Positions 1 to 6,917 of a stretch of 7,811 bases of DNA are shown here, piece after piece. The DNA is taken from contig MEQV01000089.1 in the NCBI GenBank assembly GCA_001770355.1, positions 1-7,811 of the forward strand, written 5' to 3'. The first letter of the stretch is position 1, and the number at the start of each line of letters is the position of its first letter. The notes below the pieces were generated by a model, which was not told where the DNA came from, searched no databases, and was given only the letters and a program-made list of their open reading frames with translations. Origin of the DNA: Betaproteobacteria bacterium RIFCSPLOWO2_02_FULL_62_17 (GTDB taxonomy: Bacteria > Pseudomonadota > Gammaproteobacteria > Burkholderiales > SG8-39). A program made the translations under genes and the position numbers.

Positions 1-1
1 C

Positions 2-3000
2 GAAAAGACCCACGGCAAGAACATTCCGGTGGAGAAAACGCAGGCCTTCTGCCGCGCCTATGCGGCCGAGCAGATCGAAAGCCAGATGCGTGATTTCAAA
101 CGCCTGGGCGTGCTGGGGGATTGGGCGCATCCCTACCGCACCATGGATTACATCAGCGAAGCCAACGAGATCCGGGCGTTGCTGGGCTTGCTGCAGAAAG
201 GCTACATCTATCGCGGCTTGAAACCGGTTAACTGGTGCTTCGATTGCGGCTCGGCGCTCGCCGAGGCGGAAGTGGAGTATGCCGACCGGCGCGATCCGGC
301 GATCGACGTGGGTTTCGCGTTCGCCGAGCCGGAAAAGCTGACCGCTGCGTTCGGCATGGAAAGGCTGCCGTCGGACCAAGGCTGGGCCGTCATCTGGACC
401 ACCACCCCCTGGACCATTCCCGCCAATCAGGCGCTCAATGTGCATCCTGATTTTGTCTACGAACTGGTCAGTACGCCGCGAGGCCTTTTGATCCTTGCGG
501 CCGAGTTGCGCGATGCGTGCCTGGCGCGGTTTGGGTTGACGGGCGAGGTCCTGGCAAGCTGCAAAGGCGTGGCCTTGGATCGCATCGCATTCCGCCATCC
601 TTTCTACGACCGGCTTTCGCCGGTTTTTCTGGGCGATTACGTTACGCTGGAACAGGGCACGGGCGTCGTCCACAGCGCGCCTGCCTACGGGATAGAGGAT
701 TTTCAATCCTGCCGGCGTTATGGCATGAAGGACGACCAGATGCTCACCCCGGTCATGGGCGACGGACGGTTCTCCGCGTCGCTGCCCTTTTTCGGCGGCT
801 TGAATATCTGGAAAGCCAACGCGGAGATCGTCGCCAAGATGGACGCCGGCGGCAGTCTGTTCAGTTCAACCAGTTACGAGCACAGCACCATGCACTGCTG
901 GCGTCACAAGACGCCGATCATCTATCGGGCCACGACGCAGTGGTTCGCGGGGATGGAGGATGTTCCCGGGTTCAACGGCGTCAAGCCGCGCGAATCGCTT
1001 CGTGAAACAGCATTGCGCGGAATCGAAAACACGCAGTTTTACCCGGCCTGGGGCAAGGCGCGGCTGCGCGGGATGATCGCGAATCGGCCGGACTGGACGC
1101 TTTCGCGCCAGCGCCAATGGGGCGTTCCCATGCCGTTTTTTGTGCACCGGGAAAGCGGCGCGCTGCACCCGGATACCCCGGCGTTGACCGAGCGCGTGGC
1201 GCTGCGGGTCGAGCGCGAAGGCATTGAAGCCTGGCAGCGCATCACCGCGGAGGAATGGCTCGGCGACGAGGCGCGCAATTACGAAAAGGCGCGCGACACG
1301 CTGGATGTCTGGTTTGATTCCGGCGTCACCCATGCGACGGTCATGGGCGGGCCCCGGTTCTCCGCGTCGCTGCCCTTTTTCGGCGGCTTGAATATCTGGA
1401 AAGCCAACGCGGAGATCGTCGCCAAGATGGACGCCGGCGGCAGTCTGTTCAGTTCAACCAGTTACGAGCACAGCACCATGCACTGCTGGCGTCACAAGAC
1501 GCCGATCATCTATCGGGCCACGACGCAGTGGTTCGCGGGGATGGAGGATGTTCCCGGGTTCAACGGCGTCAAGCCGCGCGAATCGCTTCGTGAAACAGCA
1601 TTGCGCGGCATCGAAGCAACGCAGTTTTACCCGGCCTGGGGCAAGGCGCGGCTGCGCGGGATGATCGCGAATCGGCCGGACTGGACGCTTTCGCGCCAGC
1701 GCCAATGGGGCGTTCCCATGCCGTTTTTTGTGCACCGGGAAAGCGGCGCGCTGCACCCGGATACCCCGGCGTTGACCGAGCGCGTGGCGCTGCGGGTCGA
1801 GCGCGAAGGCATTGAAGCCTGGCAGCGCATCACCGCGGAGGAATGGCTCGGCGACGAGGCGCGCAATTACGAAAAGGCGCGCGACACGCTGGATGTCTGG
1901 TTTGATTCCGGCGTCACCCATGCGACGGTCATGGGCGGGCCCGACGGGGAGAAAAAAGGCATTGGCAGCCATGGGGCCGATCTGAAATTTCCGGCGGATC
2001 TCTATCTCGAAGGCTCGGACCAGCATCGCGGCTGGTTTCATTCATCCCTGCTGGTGTCTTCCATGATGTGGGGCGTGCCGCCTTACAAGGCTTTGCTCAC
2101 CCATGGCTTCGTGGTCGACGGCCATGGCCGGAAAATGTCGAAGTCGATGGGCAATGTGGTCGCGCCACAGAAAGTCGCCGACACGCTTGGCGCCGAGATC
2201 CTGCGCTTGTGGACCGCTGCAACCGACTACTCCGGCGAATTGTCGATTTCCGACGAGATCCTCAAGCGCGTGGTGGAAAGTTATCGGAGGATTCGCAATA
2301 CCCTGCGTTTTCTTCTGGCGAATACTTCGGATTTCGACCCCGCGGCGCAGATGTTGCCGGTTTCCGATTGGCTGGAGATCGACCGCTATGCCCTGGCGCT
2401 GACGCAGGAACTTCAGCAAGCGGTAACCAGTGATTACGAGCGCTATGAGTTTCATCTTATCGTTGCCAGGATCCAGACCTTTTGCTCGGAGGATCTGGGT
2501 TCGTTCTTTCTGGATATCCTCAAGGACCGGCTTTACACCACCAGGGCGAATTCACGCGAAAGACGCTCGGCGCAATGCGCTCTGCACCACATCGTGCAGG
2601 CCTTGCTGCGTCTGATCGCCCCGGTTCTTTCGTTTACCGCGGAGGAAGCGTGGCGCTCGGCGGGCGGCGCGAGCGAGAGCATATTCCTGGAGAGCTGGCA
2701 CCAGCTTCCCGCGGTCGATGACGCGCCGGCCCTGCTCGTGAAATGGGCGGCGATTCGCGAGCTGCGCGGCGAGGTGCAGAAACAGCTCGAGGCATTGCGC
2801 GAAGCCGGAAGCATCGGGTCCTCGCTGCAGGCGGAAGTCACGGTGAAAGCGTCGGGAGAAAGGCATGCCTTGCTGGCCGGGCTGGGCGATGATCTTCGTT
2901 TCGTGCTGATCACCTCCAAAGCGGAATTGCGCGCATCGAAGTCCGCCGCAGACGAGGCAATCGAAGCGGTCCCGAGTTCCCACGCCAAGTGCCAGCGCTG

Positions 3001-3106
3001 CTGGCATTGGCGCGAGGACGTCGGCGCCGAGCCCGCGCATGCCGGACTTTGCGGGCGCTGCCTGTCGAATCTTTTTGGCGCGGGCGAGCCGCGCCGGTTT
3101 GCGTAG
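2..3106 (+). CDS. ileS: Isoleucine--tRNA ligase, 5'-truncated by window, with internal 196-residue tandem duplication
   Basis: Charges tRNA-Ile with isoleucine in the cytoplasm (class I synthetase). The open frame runs in from the left edge (frame from base 2), so the N-terminus with the HIGH motif lies upstream; the GTG at 29 is an internal Val. Visible in order: the CP1 editing domain with WTTTPWT (395-415) and GTGVVHSAP; SRQRQWG and DVWFDSG, each present twice; EGSDQHRGWF; KMSKS (2132-2146); an anticodon-binding domain; and a C-terminal zinc finger with Cys codons at 2990, 2999, 3050 and 3059. The 1034 visible residues already exceed a whole typical IleRS (about 940), because residues encoded by 767-1354 are repeated at 1355-1942. 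With one copy removed the protein aligns along its length with E. coli IleRS as I recall it. It heads the operon with lspA. Identity is certain; whether this doubled form is real or active is not. Confidence 0.97.
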   Translation, partial: EKTHGKNIPVEKTQAFCRAYAAEQIESQMRDFKRLGVLGDWAHPYRTMDYISEANEIRALLGLLQKGYIYRGLKPVNWCFDCGSALAEAEVEYADRRDPAIDVGFAFAEPEKLTAAFGMERLPSDQGWAVIWTTTPWTIPANQALNVHPDFVYELVSTPRGLLILAAELRDACLARFGLTGEVLASCKGVALDRIAFRHPFYDRLSPVFLGDYVTLEQGTGVVHSAPAYGIEDFQSCRRYGMKDDQMLTPVMGDGRFSASLPFFGGLNIWKANAEIVAKMDAGGSLFSSTSYEHSTMHCWRHKTPIIYRATTQWFAGMEDVPGFNGVKPRESLRETALRGIENTQFYPAWGKARLRGMIANRPDWTLSRQRQWGVPMPFFVHRESGALHPDTPALTERVALRVEREGIEAWQRITAEEWLGDEARNYEKARDTLDVWFDSGVTHATVMGGPRFSASLPFFGGLNIWKANAEIVAKMDAGGSLFSSTSYEHSTMHCWRHKTPIIYRATTQWFAGMEDVPGFNGVKPRESLRETALRGIEATQFYPAWGKARLRGMIANRPDWTLSRQRQWGVPMPFFVHRESGALHPDTPALTERVALRVEREGIEAWQRITAEEWLGDEARNYEKARDTLDVWFDSGVTHATVMGGPDGEKKGIGSHGADLKFPADLYLEGSDQHRGWFHSSLLVSSMMWGVPPYKALLTHGFVVDGHGRKMSKSMGNVVAPQKVADTLGAEILRLWTAATDYSGELSISDEILKRVVESYRRIRNTLRFLLANTSDFDPAAQMLPVSDWLEIDRYALALTQELQQAVTSDYERYEFHLIVARIQTFCSEDLGSFFLDILKDRLYTTRANSRERRSAQCALHHIVQALLRLIAPVLSFTAEEAWRSAGGASESIFLESWHQLPAVDDAPALLVKWAAIRELRGEVQKQLEALREAGSIGSSLQAEVTVKASGERHALLAGLGDDLRFVLITSKAELRASKSAADEAIEAVPSSHAKCQRCWHWREDVGAEPAHAGLCGRCLSNLFGAGEPRRFA
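767..1354 (+). repeat. 588-bp tandem duplication inside ileS, copy 1
   Basis: This unit is followed without a gap by a second copy (1355-1942). The unit is exactly 196 codons and begins and ends on codon boundaries, so the frame stays open. By eye the copies differ at only four bases: 1021/1609 and 1028-1030/1616-1618, where copy 1 reads GIENTQ and copy 2 reads GIEATQ. The unit covers the C-terminal part of the CP1 editing domain and the return into the catalytic fold through SRQRQWG and DVWFDSG. Confidence 0.97.
1355..1942 (+). repeat. 588-bp tandem duplication inside ileS, copy 2
   Basis: Second copy of the unit at 767-1354. It reads GIEATQ where copy 1 reads GIENTQ; the Ala form is the one I associate with other betaproteobacterial IleRS, so copy 2 looks closer to the ancestral sequence. 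Its right end runs smoothly into the normal continuation (GPDGEKK, then EGSDQHRGWF), while the left end of copy 1 runs smoothly from the normal upstream sequence (VMGDG). The only abnormal join is therefore at 1354/1355. Confidence 0.97.
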
Positions 3107-3113
3107 GCCGGCG

Positions 3114-3590
3114 GTGGAAGCGCTGCGCCGCTCGTTGCCGTGGCTGGGCTTATCCCTGCTCATCGCATTGCTCGATCAGGGCAGCAAATTCTGGGTCGAG
3201 TCGGTATTTGAGCGCGGCGAGCGCCTGCCGGTTACAGGTTTTTTCAATCTGGTGCTGGTCCATAATCCTGGCGCCGCCTTCAGTTTTCTATCCGATGCCG
3301 CGGGCTGGCAGCGATACCTGTTGATCGCGATTTCGTTGCTGGCGATCGCCCTGATCATCGGCTTGCTTGCGCGGCAATCCGCGCAGGGCTTGTTTCGAAT
3401 TGCGCTGACCCTTATTCTTGGCGGTGCACTGGGCAATCTCTGGGATCGCGTGATGGTCGGCGAAGTGGTGGACTTTCTGGATTTTCACCTTGGCGGCTGG
3501 CATTGGCCGGCATTCAATGTGGCGGACTCCGCGATTACCATTGGTGCGGTGGTGCTGGTCCTCGATGGCTTCTTCGGGAAAAAGCAATGA
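3114..3590 (+). CDS. lspA: Lipoprotein signal peptidase (signal peptidase II)
   Basis: Inner-membrane aspartyl protease that cleaves the signal peptide from diacylglyceryl-modified prolipoproteins, just before the lipidated Cys. With the GTG start at 3114 the protein has 158 residues, close to the family norm of about 160-170. Four hydrophobic segments are visible, near residues 8-20, 66-84, 95-109 and 139-152. Family motifs are DQGSKFW (21-27), VHNPGAAFSF (49-58), NLWDR (108-112), and the two catalytic Asp in VVDFLDF (Asp120) and FNVADSAI (Asp138). The start was chosen because it lies just after the ileS stop and gives the normal short N-terminal tail; TTG at 3099, overlapping ileS, is an alternative. 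The frame is open further upstream, but that extension reads inside ileS and has no family character. Its last bases overlap the ispH start as ATGA, indicating translational coupling. Confidence 0.95.
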   Translation: MEALRRSLPWLGLSLLIALLDQGSKFWVESVFERGERLPVTGFFNLVLVHNPGAAFSFLSDAAGWQRYLLIAISLLAIALIIGLLARQSAQGLFRIALTLILGGALGNLWDRVMVGEVVDFLDFHLGGWHWPAFNVADSAITIGAVVLVLDGFFGKKQ

Positions 3591-4558
3591 AGTCGCCGAT
3601 GGCTGACCAACTGAGTAAGGATGCGATGGAAGTTCTCCTGGCCAATCCGAGGGGTTTCTGCGCCGGTGTCGAGCGCGCCATCGTTATTGTCGAACGCGCG
3701 CTTGAACTTCACGGCGCGCCGATCTACGTGCGGCACGAAATCGTTCACAACAAACACGTCGTCGACAGTTTGCGCCTGAAGGGTGCGGTATTTGTCGAGG
3801 AACTTGCCGAGGTTCCTGCCGGCGCGACGGTTATTTTCTCGGCGCACGGTGTGTCCCAGGCGGTACGGCGCGAAGCCCAGATGCGCGGGCTGAAAATATT
3901 CGACGCCACCTGCCCATTGGTGACCAAGGTGCATGTCGAGGTGACCAGGATGCGCGCCGATGGGCGCGAGGTCATCATGATCGGTCACCGCGGCCATCCG
4001 GAATCCGAGGGCACCATGGGCCAGGCGGATGCCGGCATGCACCTGATCCAGAGCGTCGAGGACGTCATGATGCTTGAGGTGCGCGACCCAAAGCGGCTGG
4101 CCTATGTTACGCAGACCACCCTCTCGGTTGACGATGCTGCGGCAATCGTGACGGCGCTCAGGGCACGATTCCCGGAAATCGTGGGGCCGAAGAAGGACGA
4201 CATTTGCTATGCCACGCAGAATCGCCAGGATGCGGTGAAATTCATGGCGCCGCAAAGCGACCTGGTCATCGTGGTGGGATCGCCGAGTTCCTCCAATTCC
4301 AACCGCTTGCGTGAAGTTGCCCAAAGCCGCGGCATAGAGTCTTACATGGTGGATAACGCCGCGCAGCTTGACCCGGCCTGGTTGCGGGGGAAGCACCGCA
4401 TAGGCCTGACCGCGGGGGCGTCAGCACCCGAGATACTGGTCCAGGAAGTCATTGCCCGCTTGCGTGAATTAGGGGCGCGTCAGGTGACGCAACTCGCGGG
4501 CATCGAGGAGAACGTCACCTTTCCGCTGCCCAAGGGGCTGGGTGCGACGGCCTCGTAA
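3587..4558 (+). CDS. ispH: 4-hydroxy-3-methylbut-2-enyl diphosphate reductase
   Basis: Last enzyme of the MEP (non-mevalonate) isoprenoid pathway: a cytosolic iron-sulfur enzyme that reduces HMBPP to IPP and DMAPP. The 323 residues compare with about 316 in E. coli. The three Fe-S cysteines are in GFCAGV (Cys25), DATCPL (Cys109) and DDICYAT (Cys207). Active-site residues are His54 (HNKHVV), His87 (AHGVS), His137 and Glu139 (GHRGHPESEG), the TQTTLS threonines and the SSSNSNR substrate loop. All key residues are intact. The ATG at 3587 was chosen because it overlaps the lspA stop and has GGGA at 3576-3579 with suitable spacing; ATG at 3599 or 3626 would give shorter N-termini nearer the E. coli length. 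It follows lspA directly, without the fkpB gene found between them in E. coli. I see no clear terminator after it. Confidence 0.97.
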   Translation: MKSPMADQLSKDAMEVLLANPRGFCAGVERAIVIVERALELHGAPIYVRHEIVHNKHVVDSLRLKGAVFVEELAEVPAGATVIFSAHGVSQAVRREAQMRGLKIFDATCPLVTKVHVEVTRMRADGREVIMIGHRGHPESEGTMGQADAGMHLIQSVEDVMMLEVRDPKRLAYVTQTTLSVDDAAAIVTALRARFPEIVGPKKDDICYATQNRQDAVKFMAPQSDLVIVVGSPSSSNSNRLREVAQSRGIESYMVDNAAQLDPAWLRGKHRIGLTAGASAPEILVQEVIARLRELGARQVTQLAGIEENVTFPLPKGLGATAS

Positions 4559-4571
4559 ACGCCAAATCAAC

Positions 4572-4577
4572 TATAAT
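4572..4577 (+). promoter_or_regulatory. Candidate -10 box for tRNA-Thr
   Basis: A perfect TATAAT lies 14 bases after the ispH stop and 52 bases before the mature tRNA 5' end, a sensible place for a tRNA promoter. I see no good TTGACA-like -35 box at 16-18 bases upstream (that region is GC-rich ispH coding end), nor an extended TGn. The assignment rests on the hexamer and its position alone. Confidence 0.5.
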
Positions 4578-4629
4578 TGCAGCCGTTAAATCAAAGCGCG
4601 CGAGTCCTTTTCAGCGTGCCCTTGCACAG

Positions 4630-4705
<76 letters not shown>

Positions 4706-4790
4706 AAATACAAGCACTTAGCGGTGCATCGGTAAAATGCTAAGGCTTCTGTGTCGTTGTTATGCTGCCAATTATCAACTGATCTACCAC

Positions 4791-4818
4791 TTGAGCATGC
4801 CGCAGGTACCTTTGTAAT
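4791..4818 (+). promoter_or_regulatory. Candidate sigma-70 promoter for the three-gene cassette
   Basis: TTGAGC (4791-4796, 4 of 6 to the -35 consensus) and TGTAAT (4813-4818, 5 of 6 to the -10 consensus) are separated by 16 bases, and the start codon of the first cassette gene is 35 bases past the -10. The match is moderate, and TTGAGC also falls in a stretch that resembles an inverted tRNA D-arm, so it may be coincidental. Confidence 0.35.
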
Positions 4819-4828
4819 GCGGTAACAT

Positions 4829-4841
4829 CTCGGGCACCGAG
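4829..4841 (+). other. Small GC-rich hairpin in the leader of the cassette
   Basis: CTCGG (4829-4833) and CCGAG (4837-4841) form a perfect 5-bp stem around a GCA loop, 12 bases before the TTG start at 4854 and just before a weak GGA ribosome-binding site (4845-4847). It could influence translation of the first gene, but a stem this short can arise by chance. Confidence 0.3.
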
Positions 4842-4853
4842 CTTGGATACAGA

Positions 4854-5597
4854 TTGACACAGCCCTCTTACAAGCATGCGCCGATTACAGAAGCTGTAAT
4901 CGAGATCAAGATCGACTCATCACTTGATCAAGCCGAGGTCGAGAAAGCCAGTGGCAAATTCCTGACTCATTATCCTCAGGATCAACGCATAGAGAACGTC
5001 AAAGTTGCGCTGCACCTCGCTACCAAAACGGGTAGCAATCCAAAAACACAAGTCGATCGGATCATCGGTCATAGGCGCTCATCTCTGGATCTGACGCAGC
5101 TGCTGGTGCTATTTCCGTCATCCTTAATGGTGTCGCAACTTGCTCCATATCCAGGCTGGGACGAGTTTTATCGACGGTTTTGCAGGGATTGGAGAATATG
5201 GAAGAGGGCCGTCGGTTTCAAAACAATCTCCCGTATTGGTGTTAGATATATCAATCGCATTGATATTCCCATGGTAGAAGAAAAAGTGGAACACGAAGCG
5301 TATCTTAATATGTATCCAAAACTGCCTGATATAATTGGCCACGTGGGAGGGTATGCAGTGCAGGCGGTTTCGTCGTTTGAGGATATTGGCTGCAAATTAA
5401 CTTTGAATTCGGCAGTTGTTCCTGCCCCAATTCTCGATCATGCGTCATTTATTGTCGATCAGGATATTGCTCGCGAGATAGATCCGCCGCAGGGTGAAAA
5501 GGCTATTTTTCAATTGCTCAACGAAATTCGAACGAAAAAGAATGCAGTTTTTGAAGCTTGCGTTACAAACCGTGCTCGAGAGCTTTTTCAGTCATGA
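4854..5597 (+). CDS. TIGR04255 family protein, first gene of coupled cassette
   Basis: 247 residues. I assign it to the sporadically distributed TIGR04255 family from the N-terminal HAPITEAVIEIKID (8-21), the central SRIGVRYINRIDIP (126-139), and the C-terminal helix ending TNRARELF (238-245), together with the typical length. The molecular function of the family is not known to me. No signal peptide or membrane segment is visible, so it is probably cytosolic. The start is a TTG with GGA at 4845-4847: an in-frame stop at 4815 and the absence of any ATG or GTG before it leave TTG as the only start that keeps the conserved N-terminus. The next gene overlaps its stop as ATGA (5594-5597), so the two are probably translationally coupled. 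Base composition is clearly more AT-rich than in the core genes (22 G+C of 60 at 5281-5340 against 40 of 60 at 2761-2820), suggesting horizontal acquisition. Confidence 0.85.
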   Translation: MTQPSYKHAPITEAVIEIKIDSSLDQAEVEKASGKFLTHYPQDQRIENVKVALHLATKTGSNPKTQVDRIIGHRRSSLDLTQLLVLFPSSLMVSQLAPYPGWDEFYRRFCRDWRIWKRAVGFKTISRIGVRYINRIDIPMVEEKVEHEAYLNMYPKLPDIIGHVGGYAVQAVSSFEDIGCKLTLNSAVVPAPILDHASFIVDQDIAREIDPPQGEKAIFQLLNEIRTKKNAVFEACVTNRARELFQS

Positions 5598-6346
5598 GTG
5601 ATAAGCCGCACCCGGTTCCTGCGCTAGCCAAGGCGCTCACCAGTGGGGGCAGTCTAGTTTTTAAATTGCCAGAGGTTCCGCCGTATGAAAAGGCGCGGAC
5701 TATTGGTGAACATATTCTTCTGAAGCTGCCGGCGTCGAGCGCCCCGTACCGGTCACTGCTTAAGAGCGCAATGACTGACGATTCACTAACGATTAGTGCA
5801 TGGTCGGCTTCGTATTCACCGATGTTCAGCGAAGAAACAAAATTCATTGAGCGCCGTATTAGCGAATTGCGAAACCCGGCTTCTCCGGCTTCACTGTTTG
5901 CGTTAGCTGAAAAATCTCTCGAAGAACGACTTTTTGATGCTACCGCGAGTGTAAAAATACTGACTGCCCAGATCGCAATGCACTTGGATCGTGAATGGCG
6001 AAACAAATTATTTGCTCAGTTGGATTCGCTGCACGATCTAGAAGAATGGGATCCAGATGATGAACCCTTACAAACAGGATCCTTTGCAACCTTTCTTAAG
6101 GCTATCGTTCAGATCAAGCCACAACGTCGCCCCGGCCTTGGTCTTTCTCACAACGGTTACTTAGTCGCCTCCTGGATGGTCGGTAAAGATCGACTGACGA
6201 TTGAATTCCTAAAAAATGATCGTGTCCGCTGGGTCATGGCGAGATACACGGGTGATGACGTGGAACGCTTTGCCGGTCAGACATCTGTGTCTCGCTTAAT
6301 CGATGGGTTGGCACCCTATGGTCCAGGGTATTGGTTCTCCAAATGA
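5594..6346 (+). CDS. Uncharacterised 250-residue protein, second gene of coupled cassette
   Basis: I do not recognise a named family. The ATG at 5594 was chosen because it overlaps the preceding stop as ATGA; it gives 250 residues starting MSDKPHPVPAL. No signal peptide or membrane segment is seen, so it is likely cytosolic. The N-terminal half (about 1-110) is mixed, with SLVFKLPEVPPYEKA (20-34). A helical stretch follows (about 100-155), then an acidic linker (EEWDPDDEP, 150-158). The C-terminal module (about 164-243) contains NGYLVASWMVG (187-197), LTIEFLKNDRVRWVM (201-215) and SVSRLIDGLAPYG (231-243); I have an impression of similar wording in other unnamed bacterial proteins but cannot name a domain. 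It is AT-richer than the core genes. Its stop overlaps the third gene's start as ATGA, so the three products are probably made together. Confidence 0.82.
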   Translation: MSDKPHPVPALAKALTSGGSLVFKLPEVPPYEKARTIGEHILLKLPASSAPYRSLLKSAMTDDSLTISAWSASYSPMFSEETKFIERRISELRNPASPASLFALAEKSLEERLFDATASVKILTAQIAMHLDREWRNKLFAQLDSLHDLEEWDPDDEPLQTGSFATFLKAIVQIKPQRRPGLGLSHNGYLVASWMVGKDRLTIEFLKNDRVRWVMARYTGDDVERFAGQTSVSRLIDGLAPYGPGYWFSK

Positions 6347-6786
6347 TGAACAAGGGGGCGAATTTATCTGATGACCATCACGTTATGCGTCACGTTCCTT
6401 GGTCCAGACTTATAAAGGATGAGGCTGACAACGTTGTTGGGTTTTATTCGCAAGCGTTTGCGCTTAGGCCGAACGAGGAATCACTATCGGTTAATTGGTT
6501 GGAGTATTTTGGTAGTGACCGCAAAACTAATATTCGAGATTCGGTACTCGACTTTCGAAGAACCTTTAAGGTTGGAAAAAAAAGCGCTTTTGGTATTGCA
6601 AGCGTGAATAAGATAAAGGACACGTGCAGCGCAACTGCCGGCCTCAAAGTACGTGTTGTTTATGAGCCCAGTAAAAAGAACCCGGCTCATTCTAGCATTC
6701 GCCATCTCCCGCGAGAGGATTTAACACTACTTGACGCCTTGGCAGCAGACGCGTTTAGCGAGTTAGTAAAAAACTCCGACGTCTAA
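6343..6786 (+). CDS. Uncharacterised 147-residue protein, third gene of coupled cassette
   Basis: No named family is recognised. The ATG at 6343 overlaps the previous stop (ATGA, 6343-6346); a second ATG follows at once at 6346. The protein is short, soluble and without membrane segments. Notable stretches are a His-rich, polar N-terminus (SDDHHVMRHVPWSRL, 9-23), NVVGFYSQAFALRP (30-43), LSVNWLEYFG (48-57), KVRVVYEPS (102-110) and NPAHSSIRHLP (113-123), ending in a predicted helix (124-144). His and Asp clusters are spread over the sequence, so a catalytic or metal-binding role is possible, but no known active-site signature is seen. I have an impression of similar short proteins beside other accessory genes, without an assigned function. 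It is the last gene of the cassette; no strong terminator hairpin follows within the next 130 bases. Confidence 0.8.
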   Translation: MMNKGANLSDDHHVMRHVPWSRLIKDEADNVVGFYSQAFALRPNEESLSVNWLEYFGSDRKTNIRDSVLDFRRTFKVGKKSAFGIASVNKIKDTCSATAGLKVRVVYEPSKKNPAHSSIRHLPREDLTLLDALAADAFSELVKNSDV

Positions 6787-6917
6787 TCAATTTATTCCTG
6801 TGCTTAACTTGTGCTGATCCATGGTACGGGTGCGCTTTGCTTCACTAGCTTTACGTAGGTTTCGCAATTGGCGAGCGCTGGTAAGCCGTTGATAGATCAA
6901 ATTCCTGCTTTAATTCG

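Noticed and set aside
767..1942. Insertion sequence or transposon as the source of the ileS repeat
   Set aside because: The unit contains only IleRS coding sequence, with no terminal inverted repeats, transposase or flanking target duplication.
1454..2041. Minus-strand open frames opposite both copies of the ileS repeat (also 866-1333)
   Set aside because: Antisense shadows of the repeated IleRS coding sequence; their similarity to each other only reflects the duplication.
2552..3163. Minus-strand open frame opposite the end of ileS
   Set aside because: It overlaps conserved IleRS C-terminal sequence, including the zinc finger, and shows no recognisable protein features.
3485..4396. Minus-strand open frame of 303 codons opposite ispH
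   Set aside because: It lies entirely opposite the 3' end of lspA and an intact, unmistakable ispH; long antisense frames are common in GC-rich genes and the product shows no family character.
4712..4748. Rho-independent terminator after tRNA-Thr
   Set aside because: AAGCACTTAGC and GCTAAGGCTT form only an imperfect inverted repeat with a long loop (about 16 bases), and no T-run follows.
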